A stretch of DNA of 21,547 nt from an uncultured Burkholderiales bacterium (lineage in GTDB: Bacteria; Pseudomonadota; Gammaproteobacteria; Burkholderiales; Burkholderiaceae_C): NCBI GenBank assembly GCA_903887655.1, contig CAISQQ010000176.1:1-21547 (forward strand), in the 5' to 3' direction. Made by a program: the position numbers and the translations under genes. Under the pieces are notes generated by a model that saw nothing but the letters and a program-made list of their open reading frames with translations, was not told where the DNA came from and ran no database searches. This document shows, piece after piece, positions 1-7,400 of the stretch (positions are counted from its first letter, which is position 1; each line of letters opens with the position of its first letter).

Positions 1-308
1 CCCAAGGCGTGAAGTCTTTGTTGGGGCTGCTCGACACAAACAACGCGCCATCCTCACCGCCTCTGGACCTCGCAAACGTGGGGGCGAGCAGCAGTGCGTT
101 GCCCTCGAGCCCGGAGCGTGAGCTGCTACAAATTTGGATCTTGAGCGTTGAGGGGGTGGGGGGTTGGTGCGGGGGCTGGAGCGGGGGCTGGAGCGGGCGG
201 TGCGGGCGGCGCGGGTGGTGCGCTCTCTGGGGGCTTGACGTTCATGGCGGGGCTCAACGATGGGGGCTCAGGGCGTTCGGACGAGTACCTGAGCCTCAGA
301 CCTGGCGC
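1..308. other. Left-edge stretch without a convincing gene
   Basis: I find no supportable gene here. The minus strand has one 39-codon ORF (245 down to 126, beginning MNVKPPES) that starts 64 bases after the DUF3106 stop, but it is nearly all Pro and Ala, has no clear ribosome binding site, and ends at TAG. The plus strand has an ORF with a Gly/Trp-rich tail that comes from the same G-rich repeat and looks like chance. Bases 87-92 (AGCAGC) and 122-127 (GCTGCT) form a small inverted repeat. The minus-strand text around 100-130 vaguely recalls dispersed intergenic repeats I associate with comamonads, but I cannot confirm this. A gene broken by a frameshift is also possible. Confidence 0.5.
169..192. 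repeat. 12-bp G-rich tandem repeat, two copies
   Basis: The unit GCGGGGGCTGGA occurs twice in direct succession and continues into degenerate GCGGGCGGT-type units up to about 220. On the minus strand it reads as Pro/Ala codons. It is a likely slippage site and the reason that both strands look spuriously open here. Confidence 0.8.
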
Positions 309-1250
309 TCAAGGCGAGGGGGGTTGTGACTTTGGGGGCAAGAGGGTATGACGCGAGAGTTGTTCGGTCTCGAGTCGGGTGCTGCTGAAGGACTCGGGAA
401 AGAGCAAATTGACCGACGCCGTCGGGTGCAGGGCCAAGGGGGCGGGTGAGATGGCTGCGCTGTTGGGGAGCATTTTGGTGGAGTTGGCCAGCTTGGTTTT
501 TTCTGTCGGCTCCAAGGCCTCGTAGGCCTGCCATTTGCTCAAACGGTCATCGCCCGAGAGTTGTTGAACCTGCGAGAAAATCACCCTCGCTTGGGCTCTT
601 TCTTGGGTGCTCATGCTGGCCCACTGCTGCATGCGTTGCTGCAGTTTTTCTTGGTCTTTGGGGTTGAGGCTGGAGAAGTTGTCGACGAGGGCCAGCCATT
701 TTCTTTTTTGCCCCTGGGTGATGCCACTCCACAGCAGGTTCAGGGGCTGGAGGGCGAGTTGCTGAGGCGCGGTCAGTTCAGCCCACAACGGGTGGCTGGG
801 GCTTGGGGGTGGGGCAGAACTGCTCGGTGACGCAGAAGCTGCCTTGAGGGGCATGGATTTCCCCAAAGGGGTGGGCATGGTTTTGGCGCCCCCTTCAGCG
901 CTGGCCTTGCTCGTGGAAGCGTTGGCTGCGCTCGCAACAGAGGCTGCGCTTGAAATGGTTGGGGTGCTGCTCGATGTCGCGTCAGAGCTGGAGGCGCCAG
1001 CGTTGAGGTTGCTGCTCGGGCTGGTGTTAGGGCTTTGGGCTTGGGCAAGCAGCGCCAAGGAGGCCGTGAGCCCCAGAGTGGCCAGCAAGGCAAAGCGCAA
1101 AGACCCTCGGGGGTTGGAGGGCACCCAGACCCTGCGGGCGAGCCCGCTCAACATCAGGGCGCACTGCTGTGCGACTTGGCCCGCTCCAGAGCCTGGGGAG
1201 AGGAGACTCAGGGAAAATTTGACAAAGAGCGGTCCACGAAAGAGGGGCAT
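309..1250 (-). CDS. Exported DUF3106 domain protein
   Basis: The function is unknown. The first ATG at 1250 gives 313 residues. A GTG at 1298 would overlap the upstream gene, and an ATG at 1154 gives the cleanest signal peptide: a basic start, then a hydrophobic stretch ending LALLAQAQS, so 1154 is a real alternative. After the signal comes a Ser/Ala/Thr/Pro-rich linker of roughly 100 residues. The conserved part follows, opening WAELTAPQQLALQPL and continuing through QGQKRKWLALVDNF, LQQRMQQWASMSTQERAQAR and QQLSGDDRLSKWQAYEAL. These charged helical repeats with regularly spaced Trp and Arg are what I know as DUF3106. The protein is probably periplasmic. It is the third gene after the sigma factor and DUF3619 genes, so it may be a periplasmic partner of that pair, which is inference. 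The C-terminal tail after the domain is low-complexity. Confidence 0.75.
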   Translation of the reverse strand: MPLFRGPLFVKFSLSLLSPGSGAGQVAQQCALMLSGLARRVWVPSNPRGSLRFALLATLGLTASLALLAQAQSPNTSPSSNLNAGASSSDATSSSTPTISSAASVASAANASTSKASAEGGAKTMPTPLGKSMPLKAASASPSSSAPPPSPSHPLWAELTAPQQLALQPLNLLWSGITQGQKRKWLALVDNFSSLNPKDQEKLQQRMQQWASMSTQERAQARVIFSQVQQLSGDDRLSKWQAYEALEPTEKTKLANSTKMLPNSAAISPAPLALHPTASVNLLFPESFSSTRLETEQLSRHTLLPPKSQPPSP

Positions 1251-1263
1251 GCTGCAAATTGGG

Positions 1264-1707
1264 TTAGGGCTGGGCTTGCTGGGTGTTGCCGGGAACACTC
1301 AAAAATTTCAAGAAACCAGGATCCGTATAAGCATCGGGTGGCAAATCATCCAAGAGCAAGGCTTGGTCGATGTCCGCCAATTTGTGAGCATTGGAGTCGT
1401 TTTGGAAGTCATGAATCGCAATCAAGCCGGCCAACAAAGCGAGCAGTGGCAAGAACGACGCCAATCGAGACCAGCCGCTGTGGTCGTCCTCGTGTCCTGA
1501 CAAGACGGCGGATCCGCCTTGAACGCTCATGTGGCTGGCCAACGATTGGACTTGAACACGTCGCATGCCAAGGGCCTTGAGGCGCGCCACACGCAGCCGC
1601 TCATTGACATGGTGGGGCAAGCTCTCTAAGGACGTGTCCAAACCGTGCACCCATCGCTTTGCGAGTTGGGCTTCAACATTATTTCGTATTGTGAAATTTG
1701 TTGTCAT
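1264..1707 (-). CDS. DUF3619 single-pass membrane protein, possible anti-sigma factor
   Basis: The start is the ATG at 1707, which overlaps the sigma-factor stop as ATGA (1704-1707) and so suggests translational coupling. An upstream in-frame extension is possible but would lie inside the sigma gene. The 147-residue product has a soluble, basic N-terminal part of about 80 residues containing SLPHHVNERLRVARLKALG. One hydrophobic segment follows (about 82-99, LASFLPLLALLAGLIAI), then an acidic tail of about 45 residues. This matches what I know of DUF3619, a family usually encoded directly after an RpoE-like sigma gene in Burkholderiales. N-in topology would put the basic part in the cytoplasm where it could bind the sigma factor. 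An anti-sigma role is inference from position and topology. No zinc-binding His/Cys motif is visible. Confidence 0.8.
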   Translation of the reverse strand: MTTNFTIRNNVEAQLAKRWVHGLDTSLESLPHHVNERLRVARLKALGMRRVQVQSLASHMSVQGGSAVLSGHEDDHSGWSRLASFLPLLALLAGLIAIHDFQNDSNAHKLADIDQALLLDDLPPDAYTDPGFLKFLSVPGNTQQAQP

Positions 1708-2270
1708 GGTTGTATTCCTTTGGCCTGGAGTGCTGAATATAGTGCCTGAATGGCGCGAGAGCAATGTGTTTTTACGCTGCCCACCGAGCAGCCCATGGCA
1801 GCAGCGGTCTCAGAAACGTCGAGCTCCTCCCAATAACGCAATAGGAAGGCTTCGCGTTGACGTGCGGGCAACTTTTTTATTTCTTCTTCGAGTTCGGCCA
1901 CGTTTTGGGCCTGGGAGAGAATGTATTCTGCGCTGTCGCTTTGCGCCATGCCGGAGGAGGACGCATTGACCTCTAAAAAGTCAAAGTCAGGGTCTTGGCT
2001 GTCACTCTCAAACTCATTGAAATTGGAGAACAAGGCGTGTTTGGTCTTTTGCCGCCTGAACCAATCGAGTGTCGTGTTGGAGAGAATGCGCTGGAACAAC
2101 AGGGGAAGCTCTGTGACACTTTTGTTGCTGTAATGCTCACAAAGCTTCATCATGCTGTCTTGAACAATATCAAGCGCGGCTTCCTCGTCTCTCACATGGT
2201 AGAGAGAGCGTTTGAAGGCTCGTTTTTCAACGCTGATCAAAAAGTCAGAGAGTTCTTGTTCGGTGGCCAA
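1704..2270 (-). CDS. RNA polymerase sigma-70 factor, RpoE/ECF-like
   Basis: This 188-residue protein directs RNA polymerase to a set of promoters that the sequence does not reveal. Region 2 spans roughly residues 16-75 and includes EEAALDIVQDSMMKL and the DNA-melting part LLFQRILSNTTLDWFRRQK. An acidic linker (about 85-120) follows. Region 4 (about 124-182) contains LPARQREAFLLRYWEELDVSETAAAMGCSVGSVKTHCSRA broken over a clear helix-turn-helix. The start is a TTG at 2270: no ATG or GTG lies in frame between it and the upstream in-frame stop, and the resulting MATEQELSDFL beginning agrees with how I recall Burkholderiales homologues starting. There is no strong ribosome binding site. The stop overlaps the DUF3619 start, and a DUF3106 gene follows. 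It is transcribed divergently from ilvB. Confidence 0.9.
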   Translation of the reverse strand: MATEQELSDFLISVEKRAFKRSLYHVRDEEAALDIVQDSMMKLCEHYSNKSVTELPLLFQRILSNTTLDWFRRQKTKHALFSNFNEFESDSQDPDFDFLEVNASSSGMAQSDSAEYILSQAQNVAELEEEIKKLPARQREAFLLRYWEELDVSETAAAMGCSVGSVKTHCSRAIQALYSALQAKGIQP

Positions 2271-2620
2271 AGTGAGGCGGTGTTCGATGACAGATGCCGC
2301 ATTGTAGAGGCCTTCTCGCCCCCAATCGGGGCTCAGAGCGCAATTGGACCGTTTTTTTGCCGCTCTGGGGTGGCGCTTTTTGATCGCCTTGCACCCTCAC
2401 CCCCCATGAAAGAGGCGCGAGAGTGTTGTGCGAACAACACTGTTGGATTAAAAACGGTGTCATAATTAAAGGCTTCGTATTGAGAGATGCGTCGAAACGG
2501 ATCTGGGCACAACGCACTGCAGCGTTCATGGCCTCAGGTCTCAAGTCTTGCAGCGGTTTCAAGAGAACTCGCCCAAAGGCACCCCAGCGTTTTTCTGTCT
2601 GAAATTCACCAAGGTTCATC
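2271..2620. other. Divergent intergenic region between the sigma gene and ilvB
   Basis: These 350 bases must hold the promoters for the sigma operon (leftward) and ilvB (rightward). The clearest element is the inverted repeat at 2422-2441. A CATAAT sequence at 2461-2466 resembles a rightward -10 box but has no good -35 at normal spacing. A short ORF in the ilvB leader (ATG near 2528, MASGLKSC) is not rich in Ile, Val or Leu codons, so it is not a convincing attenuator peptide. The in-frame extension of the sigma ORF upstream of 2270 has no ATG, GTG or TTG. Confidence 0.6.
2422..2441. promoter_or_regulatory. Perfect 8-bp inverted repeat with GCGA loop
   Basis: The arms AGTGTTGT and ACAACACT are exact reverse complements separated by GCGA, which as RNA would be a GNRA-type tetraloop. 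No T-run follows on either strand, so it is not an ordinary intrinsic terminator. It sits in the divergent region about 150 bases before the sigma start and 180 before ilvB. It could be an operator for a dimeric regulator or an RNA hairpin in a leader; the sequence does not decide which. Confidence 0.6.
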
Positions 2621-4408
2621 ATGGAAATCAATAAAGCGCAGCTCAACGCTGCCAGCGCCGTGACTAGCGGCGACCATCACGAAGCGGCCATGGAGCTCAT
2701 GGGCTCAGAGATCATGGTCAAGGCCTTGCAGGCCGAAAACGTCAAATATTTGTGGGGCTACCCGGGTGGGGCGGTTCTCTACATTTACGACGCCTTGTAC
2801 AAACAAGACACCATTCAACACGTGCTCGTTCGCCACGAGCAAGCCGCCGTGCACGCGGCCGACGGCTACGCCCGTGCCACGGGTGATGTCGGTGTGGCCT
2901 TGGTCACGTCCGGGCCCGGGGTGACCAATGCGGTGACGGGCATTGCCACGGCTTACATGGACAGCATTCCCTTGGTGATCATCACCGGTCAAGTGCCCAC
3001 CCATGCCATTGGGCTCGATGCTTTTCAAGAGTGCGACACCGTCGGGATCACGCGACCCATTGTCAAACACAATTTTTTGGTCAAAGACGTCAAAGACTTG
3101 GCGCAAACGATCAAAAAGGCTTTTCACATTGCCAAGACCGGTCGACCAGGTCCTGTGGTGGTGGACATCCCCAAGGATGTGTCATTCAACAAAACCATGT
3201 ACGTGCCAGACCACCATCCGGTGGAGATGCGTTCCTACAACCCGGTGAGAAAAGGCCACGGCGGGCAAATCAGAAAAGCCTTGCAGATGCTCCTCAATGC
3301 CAAGCGCCCCTACATCTACACGGGCGGTGGTGTGCTGCTCTCCAACGCCTCGCAAGAACTCAGGACCTTGGTTGATGCCTTGGGCGTGCCGTGTACCAAC
3401 ACCTTGATGGGCCTGGGCGCCTACCCCGCGAGCGACCCCAAATTCCTAGGCATGCTGGGCATGCACGGCACCATTGAGGCCAACAACGCCATGCAGCACT
3501 GCGATGTCTTGCTCGCTGTGGGCGCGCGTTTTGACGACCGCGTCATCGGTAACCCCAAACATTTCGCTCAAAACGAGCGAAAGATCATCCACATTGACAT
3601 CGATCCTTCGAGCATCTCCAAGCGGGTGAAGGTCGACGTGCCGATTGTGGGCGATGTCAAAGCGGTGCTCACCGAGATGCTGCACATGCTCCACGAGCAC
3701 AAAGAGCGCATCGACCCCCAGGCCCTGGCGGCTTGGTGGAGCACCATTGCGCAGTGGCGAGGTCGCCATTGCTTGGACTATGACCGAGCCAACACCTCGG
3801 TGATCAAACCCCAGTATGTGGTCGAGACACTTTGGAATATGACCAAGGACCAAGACACCTACATCACCTCCGATGTGGGCCAGCACCAGATGTGGGCCGC
3901 TCAGTATTACCGCTTTGATGAGCCCCGGCGTTGGATCAACTCTGGCGGTTTGGGCACCATGGGTGTGGGGATTCCTTATGCCATGGGGGTCAAACTGGCC
4001 AAGCCCGATGCGGAGGTGTTTTGCGTGACGGGTGAAGGCTCGGTGCAGATGTGCATCCAAGAGCTCTCGACTTGTTTGCAGTACAACACCCCCATCAAAA
4101 TTGTGGCCCTCAACAACCGCTATCTCGGCATGGTGCGCCAGTGGCAAGAAATTGAATACTCAGGTCGCTACAGCCACAGCTACATGGACGCTTTGCCTGA
4201 CTTCGTGAAATTGGCCGAGGCTTATGGTCACGTGGGTTTGCTCATTGAGAAGCACGAAGATGTGGAGCCCGCTCTTCGCGAGGCGCGTCGTCTCAAAGAC
4301 AGAACGGTGTTCATGGACTTCAGGACCGATCAAACCGAGAACGTCTTTCCCATGGTCCAAGCGGGCAAGGGCATCACGGAGATGCTCGTGGGCAGCGAGG
4401 ATTTGTAA
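2621..4408 (+). CDS. ilvB: Acetolactate synthase, large catalytic subunit
   Basis: It condenses two pyruvates to acetolactate, or pyruvate with 2-ketobutyrate, using thiamine diphosphate, Mg and FAD. This is the first committed step of valine, leucine and isoleucine synthesis. The length of 595 residues fits the family. The N-terminal ThDP-binding domain carries the catalytic Glu73 in VRHEQAAVHAADGYARATG. The central domain spans about 215-350, and the C-terminal ThDP domain has the cofactor motif from Gly471 to Asn498-Asn499. That motif reads GEG rather than the textbook GDG, with Glu472 replacing the Mg-binding Asp. The start ATG has AAGG six bases upstream. The first 25 residues are a non-conserved tail before MELMGSEIMVKAL. 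The regulatory subunit follows after 203 bases and ilvC after that, so one operon is likely. Confidence 0.97.
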   Translation: MEINKAQLNAASAVTSGDHHEAAMELMGSEIMVKALQAENVKYLWGYPGGAVLYIYDALYKQDTIQHVLVRHEQAAVHAADGYARATGDVGVALVTSGPGVTNAVTGIATAYMDSIPLVIITGQVPTHAIGLDAFQECDTVGITRPIVKHNFLVKDVKDLAQTIKKAFHIAKTGRPGPVVVDIPKDVSFNKTMYVPDHHPVEMRSYNPVRKGHGGQIRKALQMLLNAKRPYIYTGGGVLLSNASQELRTLVDALGVPCTNTLMGLGAYPASDPKFLGMLGMHGTIEANNAMQHCDVLLAVGARFDDRVIGNPKHFAQNERKIIHIDIDPSSISKRVKVDVPIVGDVKAVLTEMLHMLHEHKERIDPQALAAWWSTIAQWRGRHCLDYDRANTSVIKPQYVVETLWNMTKDQDTYITSDVGQHQMWAAQYYRFDEPRRWINSGGLGTMGVGIPYAMGVKLAKPDAEVFCVTGEGSVQMCIQELSTCLQYNTPIKIVALNNRYLGMVRQWQEIEYSGRYSHSYMDALPDFVKLAEAYGHVGLLIEKHEDVEPALREARRLKDRTVFMDFRTDQTENVFPMVQAGKGITEMLVGSEDL

Positions 4409-4611
4409 GGCAAGTGGGTCTGCACTGAGCTGCAGGCCAAACCCATCGGTTGGCGATGAAATTCCCCTTCATCACGAATACCCTTTGTGCAGACAAGGGC
4501 CTTTCTCGACAGCCGAATGGTCGATTTTTTTGAATGGTTTGAATGATCTATTGCTGACCAAGCCTTGGGGTTACCGCCGCAAGGGGAGGGTCACAACAAG
4601 AGGATATTTTT

Positions 4612-5103
4612 ATGAAACACATCATTTCGGTTTTGCTGGAAAACGAACCGGGCGCACTCTCCAGGGTGGTGGGGCTGTTTTCAGCCAGGGGCTACAACAT
4701 TGAGTCCTTGTCGGTGGCGCCCACCGAGGACGCGTCGCTCTCGCGCATGACGATCCAAACCAGTGGATCCGATGACGTGATTGAACAAATCACCAAGCAC
4801 TTGAACCGACTCATTGAAGTGGTGAAGGTGGTGGATTTGACAGAAGGCCCCTACACCGAGCGCGAGTTGATGCTGGTCAAAGTGCGCGCGGTGGGCAAAG
4901 AGCGCGAAGAGATGAAGCGCATGGCGGATATTTTTCGCGGCCGCATCATCGATGTGACCGAAAAGAGCTACACCTTGGAGCTCACTGGCGATCAGGCCAA
5001 AAACGATGCCTTTTTGCAAGCCATCGATCACTCCTCAATTTTGGAGACCGTGCGCACGGGCGCCTGTGGCATAGGACGAGGTGAGCGGATTTTAAGAGTT
5101 TAA
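4612..5103 (+). CDS. ilvH: Acetolactate synthase, small regulatory subunit
   Basis: This 163-residue subunit binds the catalytic subunit, raises its activity and confers feedback inhibition by valine. An ACT domain covers about residues 2-75 with the typical NEPGALSRVVGLFSARGYNI segment. The C-terminal small-subunit domain follows, with YTERELMLVKVR and the ending GIGRGERILRV. The length matches the usual IlvH/IlvN of about 160 residues. The start ATG is preceded by AAGAGG with an eight-base spacer. It lies 203 bases after ilvB and 70 bases before ilvC. I saw neither a terminator nor a strong promoter in the ilvB-ilvH gap, which suggests readthrough. Confidence 0.96.
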   Translation: MKHIISVLLENEPGALSRVVGLFSARGYNIESLSVAPTEDASLSRMTIQTSGSDDVIEQITKHLNRLIEVVKVVDLTEGPYTERELMLVKVRAVGKEREEMKRMADIFRGRIIDVTEKSYTLELTGDQAKNDAFLQAIDHSSILETVRTGACGIGRGERILRV

Positions 5104-5173
5104 TAGGTCGCTTGTCTGAGCGAAAGATTAAAGAGTTTGTTGAACAATTGACCCCTAATTTACAGGAGAAAAC

Positions 5174-6190
5174 ATGAAGGTCTATTACGATAAAGATTGT
5201 GATTTGAGTTTGATCAAAGGCAAAACAGTGGCCATCATTGGCTACGGTTCGCAAGGCCACGCTCACGCCCAAAACTTGAACGACTCGGGTGTCAAGGTGG
5301 TGGTGGGTTTGAGAAAAGGCGGTGCGAGTTGGGATAAAGTGGGCATGGCAGGACTCACCGTTCAAGAAGTTGCCGCGGCCGTCAAAAGCGCCGATGTGGT
5401 GATGGTGCTCTTGCCCGACGAGCAAATTGCCAGTGTCTACACCAACGACATTGAGCCCAATATCAAAAAAGGCGCCTCACTCGCCTTTGCCCATGGCTTT
5501 AATGTCCATTACAACCAAGTCGTGCCCCGTGCCGATTTGGACGTCTGGATGGTCGCACCCAAGGCCCCAGGTCACACCGTGCGCTCCACCTACACCCAAG
5601 GCGGTGGCGTGCCCCATTTGGTGGCTGTGCACCAAGACAAGAGCGGCAAAGCGCGTGACTTGGCCCTGAGCTACGCCATGGCCAATGGTGGCGGGCGCGC
5701 TGGCATCATTGAGACCAACTTCAAAGAAGAAACCGAGACCGACCTCTTTGGCGAGCAAGCCGTTTTGTGCGGTGGTGCGGTGGAGTTGGTCAAGATGGGC
5801 TACGAGACCTTGGTCGAAGCGGGCTATGCGCCTGAGATGGCGTATTTTGAGTGCTTGCACGAATTGAAGTTGATCGTGGATTTGATTTATGAAGGCGGCA
5901 TTGCCAACATGAATTACTCGATCTCCAACAATGCCGAATTTGGCGAATACGTGACGGGCCCAGAGGTGATCAACGAGACCTCACGCGCCGCCATGCGCAA
6001 AGCCCTCAAGAACATCCAAAATGGTGAGTACGCGAAGAACTTCATTTTGGAAGGTCGCACCGCTTACCCCAGCATGACCGCGCGCAGACGCTTGACTGCT
6101 GAGCATTCCATTGAAAAAGTGGGCGCCCAGTTGCGCTCCATGATGCCTTGGATTGCCAAAAACAAATTGGTCGATCAAACCCGCAATTGA
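5174..6190 (+). CDS. ilvC: Ketol-acid reductoisomerase, class I
   Basis: It converts acetolactate or acetohydroxybutyrate to the dihydroxy acid in an Mg-dependent isomerisation followed by NADPH reduction, the second common step of valine and isoleucine synthesis. Its 338 residues are the normal class I length. The Rossmann motif GYGSQGHA is at 23-30. Arg47, Lys48 and Ser52 form the loop expected for NADPH preference. Metal ligands are visible as Asp190 and Glu194 in ETDLFGEQAVLCGG and as Glu226 and Glu230 in YFECLHELKLIVDL. The ribosome binding site CAGGAG is five bases before the ATG. It is the last gene of the ilv cluster and is followed by a strong terminator. Confidence 0.98.
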   Translation: MKVYYDKDCDLSLIKGKTVAIIGYGSQGHAHAQNLNDSGVKVVVGLRKGGASWDKVGMAGLTVQEVAAAVKSADVVMVLLPDEQIASVYTNDIEPNIKKGASLAFAHGFNVHYNQVVPRADLDVWMVAPKAPGHTVRSTYTQGGGVPHLVAVHQDKSGKARDLALSYAMANGGGRAGIIETNFKEETETDLFGEQAVLCGGAVELVKMGYETLVEAGYAPEMAYFECLHELKLIVDLIYEGGIANMNYSISNNAEFGEYVTGPEVINETSRAAMRKALKNIQNGEYAKNFILEGRTAYPSMTARRRLTAEHSIEKVGAQLRSMMPWIAKNKLVDQTRN

Positions 6191-6249
6191 TTCGAGTGTC
6201 TGAGTCAGGCTGCGCGCTCACCCCGTGCTAGCCCCCCAAACCTCGTTGA

Positions 6250-6274
6250 AGGGCCTGCAGTGCAGGCCCTTTTT
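6250..6274 (+). terminator. Intrinsic terminator after ilvC
   Basis: The arms AGGGCCTGCA and TGCAGGCCCT are perfect reverse complements around a central G, so the folded stem would have about nine pairs and a three-base loop. The stem runs directly into TTTTT. It lies 60 bases after the ilvC stop and should end the ilv transcript before psd. Confidence 0.92.
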
Positions 6275-6336
6275 GCGTCATGGCCTGCCCTCATGTGTTG
6301 GACGCCTCTGAGCGACCGATAGGATGCGCTTCAGGG

Positions 6337-6378
6337 CTGAGCTTCAGGGAATGAGCTTCAGGGAATGAGCTTCAAGGC
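6337..6378. repeat. 14-bp direct repeat, three copies
   Basis: Three successive 14-base units follow the pattern (C/A)TGAGCTTCAGGGA: 6337-6350, 6351-6364 and a degenerate third copy at 6365-6378. A partial copy (GCTTCAGGG) lies just upstream near 6328. Small slippage-type intergenic repeat with no evident function. Confidence 0.75.
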
Positions 6379-6567
6379 TGGGCTTGAACGTTGGGCTTGG
6401 TCGGTGGTGTCCGCCGCTGGGGTCCAGTGTGGCGGCTCAAGGCCGCGGGTGGGTGTCAAGCCCCAAGCCAGTCAACGGCGCCCTCTAGACTCAAGTGCGA
6501 GTTGTCCCTTGCCCCAATGCATCCCAAGGTGTTCATTTCCAATGAACGCAGAGTGCTTTTGAACTCT

Positions 6568-6594
6568 TTTACAGCGCGCTATTGGCATTACAAT
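6568..6594 (+). promoter_or_regulatory. Candidate sigma-70 promoter for psd
   Basis: TTTACA (5 of 6 to the -35 consensus) and TACAAT (5 of 6 to the -10) are separated by 15 bases, slightly short. The site lies about 50 bases before the chosen psd start, downstream of the ilv terminator, where a new promoter is needed. Confidence 0.45.
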
Positions 6595-6641
6595 GGCAGA
6601 ACTATGAACATCATGTGACTGTGCAGTCCGCTAGGAGCCTC

Positions 6642-7289
6642 TTGAACTATCCGCACCCCCTGTTGGCCCGCGAGGGCTGGCCTTTCATTGCACTGAGCCT
6701 TGTACTTGCCTGTCTGGGACATTGGTGGGGCTCTTGGGCCTGGGGCTTGCCACTGGATGTGGTGGCCGTGTTTGTGATTCAATTCTTTCGCGACCCGCCG
6801 CGTCCCATTCCAGACGATGTGGATGCGGTGCTGGCTCCGGCAGACGGGCGGGTGATCAAGGTCGAGAGGACTTACGACCCGTATGCCCAGCGCGAAGCCA
6901 TTTTGATCAGCGTCTTCATGAATGTCTTCAATGTTCACAGCAACCGCGCCAGTGTGGACGGTGTGGTGAGCAGTCTTGCTTATTCGCCCGGTCAGTTCTT
7001 CAACGCCGACTTGGACAAGGCGTCGAGTGAAAACGAGCGCAACGCCATGGTGATTGAGGCGCAGTTTCATGGCGAGGCCAAAACCGTCACCTTGGTGCAG
7101 GTCGCTGGCTTGATTGCCAGGAGAATTCTTTGCTACGCCCAAGTCGGTCAGACCCTCACCAAGGGCGAGCGCTACGGATTCATCCGCTTTGGCTCCCGGG
7201 TGGATGTTTACCTGCCCATCGATGCCACTGTCAAAGTCTCGCCAGGTGACAAGGTCAAGGCCACGATGACTATTTTGGCCAAACTTTGA
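6642..7289 (+). CDS. psd: Phosphatidylserine decarboxylase proenzyme
   Basis: It decarboxylates phosphatidylserine to phosphatidylethanolamine at the inner membrane. The start is best placed at the TTG at 6642, which gives MNYPHPLLAREGWPF, the beginning expected for the short Psd family. AGGAG lies four bases before it. GTGs at 6615 and 6621 and a TTG at 6582 are in-frame alternatives. The 215-residue product has a membrane segment near the N-terminus (FIALSLVLACLGHWWG). It then has DPPRPIPDD, the ADGRV segment with Asp68 and NVHSNR with His99. The self-cleavage site is RFGSRVD, where Ser185 becomes the pyruvoyl group. These three residues form the known maturation triad. It is followed by pssA, which makes its substrate, after 111 bases. 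Confidence 0.93.
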   Translation: MNYPHPLLAREGWPFIALSLVLACLGHWWGSWAWGLPLDVVAVFVIQFFRDPPRPIPDDVDAVLAPADGRVIKVERTYDPYAQREAILISVFMNVFNVHSNRASVDGVVSSLAYSPGQFFNADLDKASSENERNAMVIEAQFHGEAKTVTLVQVAGLIARRILCYAQVGQTLTKGERYGFIRFGSRVDVYLPIDATVKVSPGDKVKATMTILAKL

Positions 7290-7313
7290 TCCAAGGCTCT
7301 CGCATCATGCTGC

Positions 7314-7337
7314 CACTGCTGTTGTCACTGCTGTTGT
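7314..7337. repeat. 12-bp tandem repeat between psd and pssA
   Basis: CACTGCTGTTGT occurs twice in direct succession in the gap between the two phospholipid genes. It is not in a coding frame that I would accept. Confidence 0.8.
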
Positions 7338-7400
7338 CTTTGGGGGGGCATTACAAGCGCAGTGTTTGCTGCGTTAGAGGCCTGGGCCGAGGGGGTTGTG

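Larger units (their letters stand above)
6191..6641. other. Intergenic region between ilvC and psd
   Basis: This stretch holds the ilvC terminator, a degenerate direct repeat (6337-6378) and a candidate psd promoter (6568-6594). Small plus-strand ORFs run through it, but their Cys/Gly/Arg-rich products look non-coding. I see no additional gene. Confidence 0.6.

Noticed and set aside
844..1500. Plus-strand ORFs of about 180-220 codons across the DUF3106/DUF3619 genes
   Set aside because: They are antisense to two genes with recognisable families and coupled starts, and their products look like reversed low-complexity sequence.
2528..2602. Short leader ORF upstream of ilvB as an attenuation peptide
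   Set aside because: The peptide (MASGLKSC and so on) contains almost no Ile, Val or Leu codons and no terminator/antiterminator pair is visible.
2245..2646. Minus-strand ORF of 133 codons across the sigma/ilvB intergenic region
   Set aside because: It overlaps both flanking gene starts, contains the inverted repeat and has no conserved character.
3446..4147. Long minus-strand ORF (233 codons) inside ilvB
   Set aside because: It is an antisense shadow of a strongly conserved gene; its His/Val-rich product has no recognisable motif.
4409..4611. Separate promoter or terminator between ilvB and ilvH
   Set aside because: Only short weak hairpins and TTGAAT-like boxes with poor spacing were seen; nothing supports splitting the operon.
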